Assembly (NCBI GenBank): GCA_032718475.1
Contig: JAUCBJ010001031.1
Location: forward strand, 1 to 30,174
DNA length: 30,174 nucleotides
Direction of reading: 5' to 3'
Origin: Nemertoderma westbladi
Taxonomy: Eukaryota > Xenacoelomorpha > Nemertodermatida > Nemertodermatidae
In this document: piece by piece, positions 21,701 through 30,174 of the stretch
Layout: each line of letters opens with the position of its first letter
How positions within the stretch are numbered: position 1 is the stretch's first letter
Position numbers and translations under genes: made by a program
The notes under the pieces: model-generated
What the model saw: only the letters and a program-made list of their open reading frames with translations
What the model was told of the DNA's origin: nothing
Databases searched by the model: none

Positions 21701-24700
21701 GAACGACCAAGCAAACAAGGTTAGTCGAAATATAGAGAACGACCAAGCAAACAAGGTTAGTCGAAATATAGAGAACGACCAAGCAAACAAGGTTAGTCGA
21801 AATATAGAGAACGACCAAGCAAACAAGGTTAGTCGAAATATAGAGAACGACCAAGCCAACAAGGTTAGTCGAAATATAGAGAACGACCAAGCAAACAAGG
21901 TTAGTCGAAATATAGAGAACGACCAAGCAAACAAGGTTAGTCGAAATATAGAGAACGACCAAGCCAACAAGGTTAGTCGAAATATAGAGAACGACCAAGC
22001 AAACAAGGTTAGTCGAAATATAGAGAACGACCAAGCAAACAAGGTTAGTCGAAATATAGAGAACGACCAAGCAAACAAGGTTAGTCGAAATATAGAGAAC
22101 GACCAAGCAAACAAGGTTAGTCGAAATATAGAGAACGACCAAGCAAACAAGGTTAGTCGAAATATAGAGAACGACCAAGCAAACAAGGTTAGTCGAAATA
22201 TAGAGAACGACCAAGCAAACAAGGTTAGTCGAAATATAGAGAACGACCAAGCCAACAAGGTTAGTCGAAATATAGAGAACGACCAAGCCAACAAGGTTAG
22301 TCGAAATATAGAGAACGACCAAGCAAACAAGGTTAGTCGAAATATAGAGAACGACCAAGCAAACAAGGTTAGTCGAAATATAGAGAACGACCAAGCAAAC
22401 AAGGTTAGTCGAAATATAGAGAACGACCAAGCAAACAAGGTTAGTCGAAATATAGAGAACGACCAAGCAAACAAGGTTAGTCGAAATATAGAGAACGACC
22501 AAGCAAACAAGGTTAGTCGAAATATAGAGAACGACCAAGCAAACAAGGTTAGTCGAAATATAGAGAACGACCAAGCAAACAAGGTTAGTCGAAATATAGA
22601 GAACGACCAAGCAAACAAGGTTAGTCGAAATATAGAGAACGACCAAGCAAACAAGGTTAGTCGAAATATAGAGAACGACCAAGCAAACAAGGTTAGTCGA
22701 AATATAGAGAACGACCAAGCCAACAAGGTTAGTCGAAATATAGAGAACGACCAAGCAAACAAGGTTAGTCGAAATATAGAGAACGACCAAGCAAACAAGG
22801 TTAGTCGAAATATAGAGAACGACCAAGCCAACAAGGTTAGTCGAAATATAGAGAACGACCAAGCAAACAAGGTTAGTCGAAATATAGAGAACGACCAAGC
22901 AAACAAGGTTAGTCGAAATATAGAGAACGACCAAGCCAACAAGGTTAGTCGAAATATAGAGAACGACCAAGCCAACAAGGTTAGTCGAAATATAGAGAAC
23001 GACCAAGCAAACAAGGTTAGTCGAAATATAGAGAACGACCAAGCAAACAAGGTTAGTCGAAATATAGAGAACGACCAAGCAAACAAGGTTAGTCGAAATA
23101 TAGAGAACGACCAAGCAAACAAGGTTAGTCGAAATATAGAGAACGACCAAGCCAACAAGGTTAGTCGAAATATAGAGAACGACCAAGCAAACAAGGTTAG
23201 TCGAAATATAGAGAACGACCAAGCAAACAAGGTTAGTCGAAATATAGAGAACGACCAAGCAAACAAGGTTAGTCGAAATATAGAGAACGACCAAGCAAAC
23301 AAGGTTAGTCGAAATATAGAGAACGACCAAGCCAACAAGGTTAGTCGAAATATAGAGAACGACCACGCAAACAAGGTTAGTCGAAATATAGAGAACGACC
23401 AAGCAAACAAGGTTAGTCGAAATATAGAGAACGACCAAGCCAACAAGGTTAGTCGAAATATAGAGAACGACCAAGCAAACAAGGTTAGTCGAAATATAGA
23501 GAACGACCAAGCAAACAAGGTTAGTCGAAATATAGAGAACGACCAAGCCAACAAGGTTAGTCGAAATATAGAGAACGACCAAGCCAACAAGGTTAGTCGA
23601 AATATAGAGAACGACCAAGCCAACAAGGTTAGTCGAAATATAGAGAACGACCATGCCAACAAGGTTAGTCGAAATATAGAGAACGACCAAGCAAACAAGG
23701 TTAGTCGAAATATAGAGAACGACCAAGCCAACAAGGTTAGTCGAAATATAGAGAACGACCAAGCAAACAAGGTTAGTCGAAATATAGAGAACGACCAAGC
23801 AAACAAGGTTAGTCGAAATATAGAGAACGACCAAGCCAACAAGGTTAGTCGAAATATAGAGAACGACCAAGCAAACAAGGTTAGTCGAAATATAGAGAAC
23901 GACCAAGCCAACAAGGTTAGTCGAAATATAGAGAACGACCAAGCCAACAAGGTTAGTCGAAATTTAGAGAACGACCATGCCAACAAGGTTAGTCGAAATA
24001 TAGAGAACGACCAAGCAAACAAGGTTAGTCGAAATATAGAGAACGACCAAGCCAACAAGGTTAGTCGAAATATAGAGAACGACCAAGCAAACAAGGTTAG
24101 TCGAAATATAGAGAACGACCAAGCCAACAAGGTTAGTCGAAATATAGAGAACGACCACGCAAACAAGGTTAGTCGAAATATAGAGAACGACCAAGCAAAC
24201 AAGGTTAGTCGAAATATAGAGAACGACCAAGCCAACAATGTTAGTCGAAATATAGAGAACGACCAAGCCAACAAGGTTAGTCGAAATATAGAGAACGACC
24301 ATGCCAACAAGGTTAGTCGAAATATAGAGAGCGACCAAGCAAACAAGGTTAGTCGAAATATAGAGAACGACCAAGCAAACAAGGTTGGTCGAAATATAGA
24401 GAACGACCAAGCCAACAAGGTTAGTCGAAATATAGAGAACGACCAAGCCAACAATGTTAGTCGAAATATAGAGAGCGACCAAGCAAACAAGGTTAGTCGA
24501 AATGTAGAGAACGACCAAGCAAACAAGGTTAGTCGAAATATAGAGAACGACCAAGCCAACAAGGTTAGTCGAAATATAGAGAACGACCAAGCAAACAAGG
24601 TTAGTCGAAATATAGAGAACGACCAAGCCAACAAGGTTAGTCGAAATATAGAGAACGACCAAGCAAACAAGGTTAGTCGAAATATAGAGAACGACCAAGC

Positions 24701-27210
24701 CAACAAGGTTAGTCGAAATATAGAGAACGACCACGCAAACAAGGTTAGTCGAAATATAGAGAACGACCAAGCAAACAAGGTTAGTCGAAATATAGAGAAC
24801 GACCAAGCAAACAAGGTTAGTCGAAATATAGAGAACGACCAAGCAAACAAGGTTAGTCGAAATATAGAGAACGACCAAGCCAACAAGGTTAGTCGAAATA
24901 TAGAGAACGACCACGCAAACAAGGTTAGTCGAAATATAGAGAACGACCACGCAAACAAGGTTAGTCGAAATATAGAGAACGACCAAGCCAACAAGGTTAG
25001 TCGAAATATAGAGAACGACCAAGCCAACAAGGTTAGTCGAAATATAGAGAACGACCAAGCCAACAAGGTTAGTCGAAATATAGAGAACGACCAAGCCAAC
25101 AAGGTTAGTCGAAATATAGAGAACGACCAAGCCAACAAGGTTAGTCGAAATATAGAGAACGACCAAGCAAACAAGGTTAGTCGAAATATAGAGAACGACC
25201 AAGCAAACAAGGTTAGTCGAAATATAGAGAACGACCAAGCAAACAAGGTTAGTCGAAATATAGAGAACGACCAAGCAAACAAGGTTAGTCGAAATATAGA
25301 GAACGACCATGCCAACAAGGTTAGTCGAAATATAGAGAGCGACCAAGCAAACAAGGTTAGTCGAAATATAGAGAACGACCAAGCAAACAAGGTTGGTCGA
25401 AATATAGAGAACGACCAAGCCAACAAGGTTAGTCGAAATATAGAGAACGACCAAGCCAACAAGGTTAGTCGAAATATAGAGAACGACCAAGCAAACAAGG
25501 TTAGTCGAAATATAGAGAACGACCAAGCCAACAAGGTTAGTCGAAATATAGAGAACGACCAAGCCAACAAGGTTAGTCGAAATATAGAGAACGACCAAGC
25601 CAACAAGGTTAGTCGAAATATAGAGAACGACCAAGCAAACAAGGTTAGTCGAAATATAGAGAACGACCAAGCCAACAAGGTTAGTCGAAATATAGAGAAC
25701 GACCATGCCAACAAGGTTAGTCGAAATATAGAGAACGACCAAGCAAACAAGGTTAGTCGAAATATAGAGAACGACCAAGCCAACAAGGTTAGTCGAAATA
25801 TAGAGAACGACCAAGCAAACAAGGTTAGTCGAAATATAGAGAACGACCACGCAAACAAGGTTAGTCGAAATATAGAGAACGACCAAGCAAACAAGGTTAG
25901 TCGAAATATAGAGAACGACCAAGCAAACAAGGTTAGTCGAAATATAGAGAACGACCATGCCAACAAGGTTAGTCGAAATATAGAGAACGACCAAGCAAAC
26001 AAGGTTAGTCGAAATATAGAGAACGACCAAGCAAACAAGGTTAGTCGAAATATAGAGAACGACCAAGCCAACAAGGTTAGTCGAAATATAGAGAGCGACC
26101 AAGCAAACAAGGTTAGTCGAAATATAGAGAACGACCAAGCAAACAAGGTTGGTCGAAATATAGAGAACGACCAAGCAAACAAGGTTAGTCGAAATATAGA
26201 GAACGACCAAGCCAACAATGTTAGTCGAAATATAGAGAACGACCAAGCAAACAAGGTTAGTCGAAATATAGAGAACGACCAAGCCAACAAGGTTAGTCGA
26301 AATATAGAGAACGACCAAGCCAACAAGGTTAGTCGAAATATAGAGAACGACCAAGCCAACAATGTTAGTCGAAATATAGAGAACGACCAAGCAAACAAGG
26401 TTAGTCGAAATATAGAGAACGACCAAGCCAACAAGGTTAGTCGAAATATAGAGAACGACCATGCCAACAAGGTTAGTCGAAATATAGAGAACGACCAAGC
26501 AAACAAGGTTAGTCGAAATATAGAGAACGACCAAGCCAACAAGGTTAGTCGAAATATAGAGAACGACCAAGCCAACAATGTTAGTCGAAATATAGAGAAC
26601 GACCAAGCCAACAATGTTAGTCGAAATATAGAGAACGACCAAGCAAACAAGGTTAGTCGAAATATAGAGAACGACCAAGCAAACAAGGTTAGTCGAAATA
26701 TAGAGAACGACCAAGCAAACAAGGTTAGTCGAAATATAGAGAACGACCAAGCCAACAAGGTTAGTCGAAATATAGAGAACGACCAAGCAAACAAGGTTAG
26801 TCGAAATATAGAGAACGACCAAGCCAACAAGGTTAGTCGAAATATAGAGAGCGACCAAGCAAACAAGGTTAGTCGAAATATAGAGAACGACCAAGCAAAC
26901 AAGGTTAGTCGAAATATAGAGAACGACCAAGCCAACAAGGTTAGTCGAAATATAGAGAACGACCAAGCAAACAAGGTTAGTCGAAATATAGAGAACGACC
27001 AAGCAAACAAGGTTAGTCGAAATATAGATAACGACCAAGCCAACAAGGTTAGTCGAAATATAGAGAACGACCAAGCCAACAGGGTTAGTCGAAATATAGA
27101 GAACGACCAAGCAAACAAGGTTAGTCGAAATATAGAGAACGACCAAGCAAACAAGGTTAGTCGAAATATAGATAACGACCAAGCCAACAAGGTTAGTCGA
27201 AATATAAAGA
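15754..27210 (+). repeat. Array 2: about 317 x 36-bp minisatellite made of the aconitase exon's 5' splice junction
   Basis: The units contain the last 27-28 exon bases (AATATAGAGAACGACCAAGC then CAACAAG) and the first 8-9 intron bases (GTTAGTCGA). The first unit is the real exon end, so the repeat grows directly out of the coding sequence. In the aconitase frame each unit reads [12 protein letters not shown], and the frame is open from the exon to a TAA at 18650-18652. Common variants are GCC/GCA (Ala), CAA/CAT/CAC (Gln/His), AAC/AGC (Asn/Ser), ATA/TTA/ACA, GTTAGT/GTTGGT and AAG/AAT just before GT. Two adjacent units at about 19119 and 19155 lack one A. The array decays near 27205 into diverged partial units. 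Each unit keeps an AAG|GTTAGT donor. Very long open frames on both strands across it are repeat artefacts. Confidence 0.96.
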
Positions 27211-27550
27211 AGGAACTAAAGTAAAAAGGTGTTGTCGAAGTAGAGAATGAATCACTTGATTTAATTTATAATATCAATTTATAAACATATGTTATATATT
27301 TATATATTTATTATTATTATTATTTTATTTATATAATATATATATATATAATATTAATATAATAATATTATAATATTAATATAATAATATAATAATATTA
27401 ATATTATTATTATTTATATATATTTCCTACCAGCTACAGTTATGTTGAACAGTTAGCCGAAGCCGGAGGCGACCCAATGGCTCCTCCTTTCGATAGCTGC
27501 TACTCCTATCCCTTGTTTTCCTATCTCCTTGTTTTCTATCTTCCTATCTA
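27211..27550 (+). other. Intron between arrays 2 and 3, with AT-rich low-complexity tract
   Basis: The first 40 bases hold decayed array-2 remnants (GTTGTCGAAGTAGAGAATGA). From about 27283 to 27425 the sequence is almost pure A/T, with interleaved TATATA, AATAATATT and ATTATTATT words and strong self-complementarity. Unique sequence and a 23-bp word (starting CTACTCCTATCCCTTG) at 27500-27522 follow. No gene is seen. Confidence 0.7.
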
Positions 27551-28247
27551 GGCGCTACTATCTGCTACCCGAAGGTAGGGGTGGGCGCTACTCCTATCTG
27601 CTACCCGAGGGTAGGGGTGGGCGCTACTCCTATCTGCTACCCGAAGGTAGGGGAGGGCGCTACTCCTATCTGCTACCTGAAGGTAGGGGTGGGCGCTACT
27701 CCTATCTGCTACCCGAGGGTAGGGGTGGGCGCTACTCCTATCTGCTACCCGAAGGTAGGGGTGGGCGCTACTCCTATCTGCTACCCGAAGGTAGGGGTGG
27801 GCGCCACTCCTATCTGATACCCGAAGGTAGGGGTGGGCGCTACTCCTATCTGCTACCCGAGGGTAGGGGTGGGCGCTACTCCTATCTGCTACCCGAAGGT
27901 AGGGGTGGGCGCTACTCCTATCTGCTACCCGAGGGTAGGGGTGGGCGCTACTCCTATCTGCTACCCGAAGGTAGGGGTGGGCGCTACTCCTATCTGCTAC
28001 CCGAGGATAGGGGTGGGCGTTACTCCTATCTGCTACCCGAGGCTAGGGGTGGGCGCTACTCCTATCTGCTACCCAAGGGTAGGGGTGGGCGCTACTCCTA
28101 TCTGCTACCCGAGGGTAGGGGTGGGCGCTACTCCTATCTGCTACCCGAGGCTAGGGGTGGGCGCTACTCCTATCTGCTACCCGAGGGTAGGGGTGGGCGC
28201 TACTCCTATCTGCTACCCGAGGGTAGGGGTGGGCGCTACTCCTATCT
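27551..28247 (+). repeat. Array 3: about 19 x 36-bp GC-rich minisatellite
   Basis: The unit combines GGCGCTACTCCTATCTGCTA with CCCGAAGGTAGGGGTG. Variants are GAAGG/GAGGG, plus a few units with GAGGA, GAGGC or CAAGG. The first unit lacks three bases and the last grades into CTACTACTCC. The array is flanked by 23-bp direct repeats (27500-27522 and 28249-28271, containing CTCCTATCCCTTGTTTTCCT). It sits in the same aconitase intron as array 2 and has the same 36-bp period but an unrelated sequence. All three forward frames are open over long stretches only because the period is a multiple of three. It abuts the SINE-like element and may be its expanded tail. Confidence 0.92.
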
Positions 28248-28271
28248 ACTACTCCTATCCCTTGTTTTCCT

Positions 28272-28388
28272 CCCAGTAATTCAACTGGTGCTCATTTTAT
28301 CGACCCCAGTGGATGGACCCTGGCGGGGCTCGAACCTTCAACCCCGATTGTAAGCCTGGCGTTCAACCAACGAACTAAGCTACCCAGT
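28272..28388 (-). mobile_element. tRNA-derived SINE-like element (minus orientation)
   Basis: On the minus strand the element starts GACTGGGTAGCTTAGTTCG, giving an A-box match TAGCTTAGTTCG (28371-28382) and, about 35 bases on, a B-box match GGTTCGAGCCC (28326-28336), the internal RNA polymerase III promoter of tRNAs. The T-arm pairs poorly and no intact cloverleaf forms, so it is tRNA-derived rather than a tRNA gene. It continues with GGGGTCGATAAAATGAGCAC and CAGTTG, which resembles the conserved body of tRNA-SINEs I recall from cephalopods and other invertebrates (GGTCGATAAAATAAGTACCA). On its 3' side lie AACAAGGGATAGGAGTAG words and then array 3. Confidence 0.7.
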
Positions 28389-28451
28389 CAGTTTCATTTA
28401 TGTTTTAATAGTCCTTTGTTTACAATTTGTAATTTATTATAATTAATTCAG
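28389..28451 (+). other. End of aconitase intron with 3' splice site
   Basis: T-rich sequence (tttatgttttaatagtcctt...) ending TTATTATAATTAATTCAG|, with AG at 28450-28451. The acceptor fits the phase-0 junction with the exon ending at 15781, giving an intron of 12,670 bases that is mostly array 2. Confidence 0.85.
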
Positions 28452-28907
28452 GTGAAGAATGTTTTAACTGGAGACTATGAGGGAGTACCAGACACCGCTC
28501 GCAAGTACAAGGCGGCCAATATCCCGTGGGTTGTAGTCGGAGACGAGAACTATGGAGAAGGGAGTAGTCGCGAACACGCAGCATTGGAACCCAGACACCT
28601 CGGGGGCAGAGCTATCATTGTGAAAAGTTTCGCGAGAATACACGAAACCAACCTCAAGAAACAAGGCGTTCTGCCACTCACATTCAGTTCGCCGTCCCAT
28701 TACGATAAAGTCAGACCGGACGATAGGATCTCTCTCCTAGGATTGGCTAATCTGTCTCCAGGGAAACAGGTCGAATGCGTGCTGACTCACAGCGATGGAA
28801 CCAAAGACTCTATTATGCTGAATCAATCGATGAATCAGGGACAGATTGAGTGGTTCAAGGCTGGCAGCGCTCTTAACAAAATGGCTCGCGACTTGGCTGG
28901 TAAATAG
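28452..28907 (+). CDS. ACO2: Mitochondrial aconitase last coding exon
   Basis: The exon starts directly after ttaattcag| with [20 protein letters not shown] and runs 151 codons to TAG at 28905-28907. It holds the core of the aconitase swivel domain: [40 protein letters not shown] and KQGVLPLTF. The two Ser and the Arg of GSSRE match Ser642 (catalytic base), Ser643 and Arg644 of pig aconitase. The tail [20 protein letters not shown] matches the usual aconitase C-terminus in length and position. With the exon at 15657 it gives a continuous 192-residue C-terminal part without gaps against the family. All upstream exons (cluster cysteines, mitochondrial targeting peptide) are absent from the window. 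The GTG first codon is a spliced Val, not a start. The coding sequence itself looks intact and under constraint. Confidence 0.97.
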   Translation: MKNVLTGDYEGVPDTARKYKAANIPWVVVGDENYGEGSSREHAALEPRHLGGRAIIVKSFARIHETNLKKQGVLPLTFSSPSHYDKVRPDDRISLLGLANLSPGKQVECVLTHSDGTKDSIMLNQSMNQGQIEWFKAGSALNKMARDLAGK

Positions 28908-29218
28908 AACATTCTAGAATTCGCGTAGATTATAAACGTACATTTTATTGGTTAACTGTGACATCGTTTGTTAGCACATAAAAGTAGTTAGTTAGAGGCC
29001 TGTACCTAAATATTTTATATTTATATCGCTACCTTGTCGTTCAAAGCGTGCTAACTAAGCAAGTAGTTATTGATAGTAAAAATGTTTGAATAATGAACCT
29101 CCTTAGATTATGACTATTTAATATACTTTTTTCGATTCAGGGTAAATATCGGTGGTAAATTTCTTCCCGTTTTTTTTAAGTTATGAGTGTCGTAATTCTA
29201 CGCAAAAACACAAATAAA
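28908..29218 (+). other. ACO2: Aconitase 3'UTR with polyadenylation signal
   Basis: AT-rich, no coding. AATAAA at 29213-29218 is the best + strand polyadenylation signal, giving a 3'UTR of about 320-330 bases. Confidence 0.6.
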
Positions 29219-29285
29219 TAATTATATTTACACAATAATTTATGTTATAATATTTACGCATAAAATTAATCCACAACAGAAAGCT

Positions 29286-29291
29286 TTTATT
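29286..29291 (-). terminator. Polyadenylation signal of the PDI gene
   Basis: TTTATT on the + strand is AATAAA on the minus strand, only 3 bases after the PDI stop codon (TAG at 29297-29295). This implies an extremely short 3'UTR, or use of a further signal beyond it. The convergent aconitase signal lies 68 bases away, so the two genes end almost back to back. Confidence 0.45.
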
Positions 29292-29294
29292 CTA

Positions 29295-30174
29295 CTACAG
29301 TTCATCTTTCTTCTTATCTTCTCCACTCTCTTCTGCGAACTCTTTCATTATATTATCAATGAACTTCGCTAACTTCTCCAACTCCCATACGCCACTGTAA
29401 TCGGCAACTCGATTGTCAATTTGCATGAAAAGTTTCACCGAAGGAAACTCATCAACTACAATGTCGTAAAGCTGATTGGCCGTAGCGTCTATCTTACCGA
29501 AGACAATATCATTGTTATCTTTATACTTTTCGGCCAGTTCTTCTAATAATTTATCCAGTTTCTCACAGAGTCGGCAGGAAGGTCCTAAGAATCCCACTAA
29601 AGCATTAACACCAGAATTTCGTACAACCTCATGGAAAGTTCTACCAACTAACACCTTAACTGGCTTATCGAACCAACCTTCAGGTATCGGCTCACTTTCA
29701 TGCTGACTCATTATTTTACCTTCCAAACATTGATTCACGAATTCTTCTACATTTTCCCTTGATATTTTTTCTAAAACTTTTGGTTTATATATCTTCATAT
29801 CGCCCTCTAGACTTTGCACAACTCTGACTGTAGGGATATCTGAGTCGTACAACTGGAAGTATTCCAAAACTCGGAAATTATCTTTCAAAGTCGCTTCAAT
29901 AAATACGAATAAAACTCTACCTTTAAAAAGTTCAGCAGTTTCCTCAAACTCCTTCAGTATGTCAGCGAATCCCTCAGACAGATGGTCTGCAAACAGAAAC
30001 GCGTGACGTTTAATATGACCGTCGAATAATATTGAAGCGGTATCGTCAGTAAAGTCGACCACTAACGGAAGTTTGCTGTGCCTTATAAACGAGGCCAAAG
30101 CCTTAAGAGTAACTTCGCCTTTATATTGGTCTCGCGTGTTCCCTTTATTTTTGAATACAACAATCTCATTGTCG
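29295..30174 (-). CDS. Protein disulfide isomerase-like protein with CRLC site and KDEL tail (5' partial)
   Basis: The frame is open from the window edge (DNEIVVFKNKGNTRDQYKGE) for 292 residues to TAG at 29295. It matches the b', x-linker and a' domains of PDI/P4HB: a b' part (LPLVVDFTDDTASILFDGHI, then a FKGRVLFVFIEAT strand), the linker (EPIPEGWFDKPVKVLVGRTF), and the a' thioredoxin fold. It ends KKKDEL, the ER-retention signal. PDI oxidises and rearranges disulfides in secretory proteins. In a' the usual WCGHC site is PSCRLC (visible residues 200-203, near 29565-29576). Both cysteines remain, but the Trp and the Gly-His pair are lost, so redox strength is probably altered. The cis-proline loop (EFPSVKLF) is kept. 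The acidic tail is shorter than in P4HB. No intron is seen in this part. It converges with aconitase and shows no functional link to it. Confidence 0.93.
   Translation of the reverse strand, partial: DNEIVVFKNKGNTRDQYKGEVTLKALASFIRHSKLPLVVDFTDDTASILFDGHIKRHAFLFADHLSEGFADILKEFEETAELFKGRVLFVFIEATLKDNFRVLEYFQLYDSDIPTVRVVQSLEGDMKIYKPKVLEKISRENVEEFVNQCLEGKIMSQHESEPIPEGWFDKPVKVLVGRTFHEVVRNSGVNALVGFLGPSCRLCEKLDKLLEELAEKYKDNNDIVFGKIDATANQLYDIVVDEFPSVKLFMQIDNRVADYSGVWELEKLAKFIDNIMKEFAEESGEDKKKDEL

Noticed and set aside
19095-23942. A 1615-codon minus-strand open frame of [12 protein letters not shown] repeats, and similar frames at 15680-17068, 17090-18040 and 23964-27182
   Set aside because: Another register of the same array. 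The frames break wherever unit variants create stops, and there is no independent sign of a gene such as a signal peptide or unique ends.
19130-27190. A 2686-codon minus-strand open frame made of [12 protein letters not shown] repeats
   Set aside because: It lies wholly inside array 2. A 36-bp period without stops in a given frame stays open by arithmetic. It has no flanking unique coding sequence, and the array is explained by the + strand aconitase junction.
8203-27210. CRISPR array
   Set aside because: The units are contiguous with no unique spacers, the DNA is eukaryotic, and no cas genes are present.
27529-28353. A 274-residue repeat protein (SYLLPEGRGGRY units) in array 3
   Set aside because: Other forward frames are open too because the period is 36 bp. 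It sits in an intron and runs into a SINE, so it is a minisatellite by-product.
28320-28388. Functional tRNA gene on the minus strand
   Set aside because: A and B boxes are good, but the T-arm pairing is poor and no intact cloverleaf forms. The sequence continues into a SINE-like body.
28464-28700. Minus-strand 78-codon frame inside the last aconitase exon, and the + strand 76-codon frame at 29476-29706 inside PDI
   Set aside because: Both are antisense shadows of strongly conserved coding exons.

Overview
This is nuclear DNA of an animal, most likely an invertebrate bilaterian. It holds multi-exon genes with GT-AG introns for conserved animal proteins: WDR82, mitochondrial aconitase and an ER protein disulfide isomerase ending in KDEL. 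AT-rich introns, a tRNA-derived SINE-like element, foldback repeats and huge minisatellites complete the picture. The SINE body resembles SINEs I recall from molluscs, so a lophotrochozoan is possible, but the window does not prove a phylum. No bacterial gene organisation is visible.

Layout. Positions 1-1151 hold two candidate exons of an unrecognised + strand gene (a SAM-like tail with a splice donor, then a Pro/Lys/Arg-rich terminal exon). Positions 1152-6526 are mostly non-coding: promoter- or LTR-like patches, a possible gag-like remnant, hairpins and an inverted-repeat element. Positions 6527-8022 hold the first three coding exons of WDR82. From 8203 to about 27210 lie two giant tandem arrays separated only by one 125-bp aconitase exon (15657-15781). 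A third minisatellite (27551-28247) and a SINE-like element follow in the same intron. Then come the last aconitase exon (28452-28907) and, convergent on the minus strand, the 3' part of a PDI gene (29295-30174).

The striking feature is how the two giant arrays relate to the exon. The upstream array (about 256 units of 29 bp) repeats the exon's own 3' splice acceptor plus its first 17 nt. The downstream array (about 317 units of 36 bp) repeats the last 27-28 nt of the exon plus its own 5' splice donor. A conserved exon carrying three aconitase active-site residues is thus bracketed by hundreds of copies of its own splice junctions. The downstream unit is exactly 12 codons and stays open in the aconitase frame for about 80 units, so use of a later donor would insert 12-residue blocks in frame. 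The upstream unit carries an in-frame TAG, so only the acceptor next to the exon preserves the protein. Each upstream unit also juxtaposes an acceptor and a donor-like sequence (TTTAG|GTAAAT), the layout of a recursive-splicing site.

Caution: the 5' half of WDR82 and the last two exons of aconitase sit on the same strand with only array 1 between them. WDR82 lacks its remaining exons and aconitase lacks all its earlier ones. Either the assembly is misjoined in or beside the repeats, or the locus is rearranged. The very long open frames across the arrays (up to 2686 codons on the minus strand) are by-products of repetition and are not annotated as genes.
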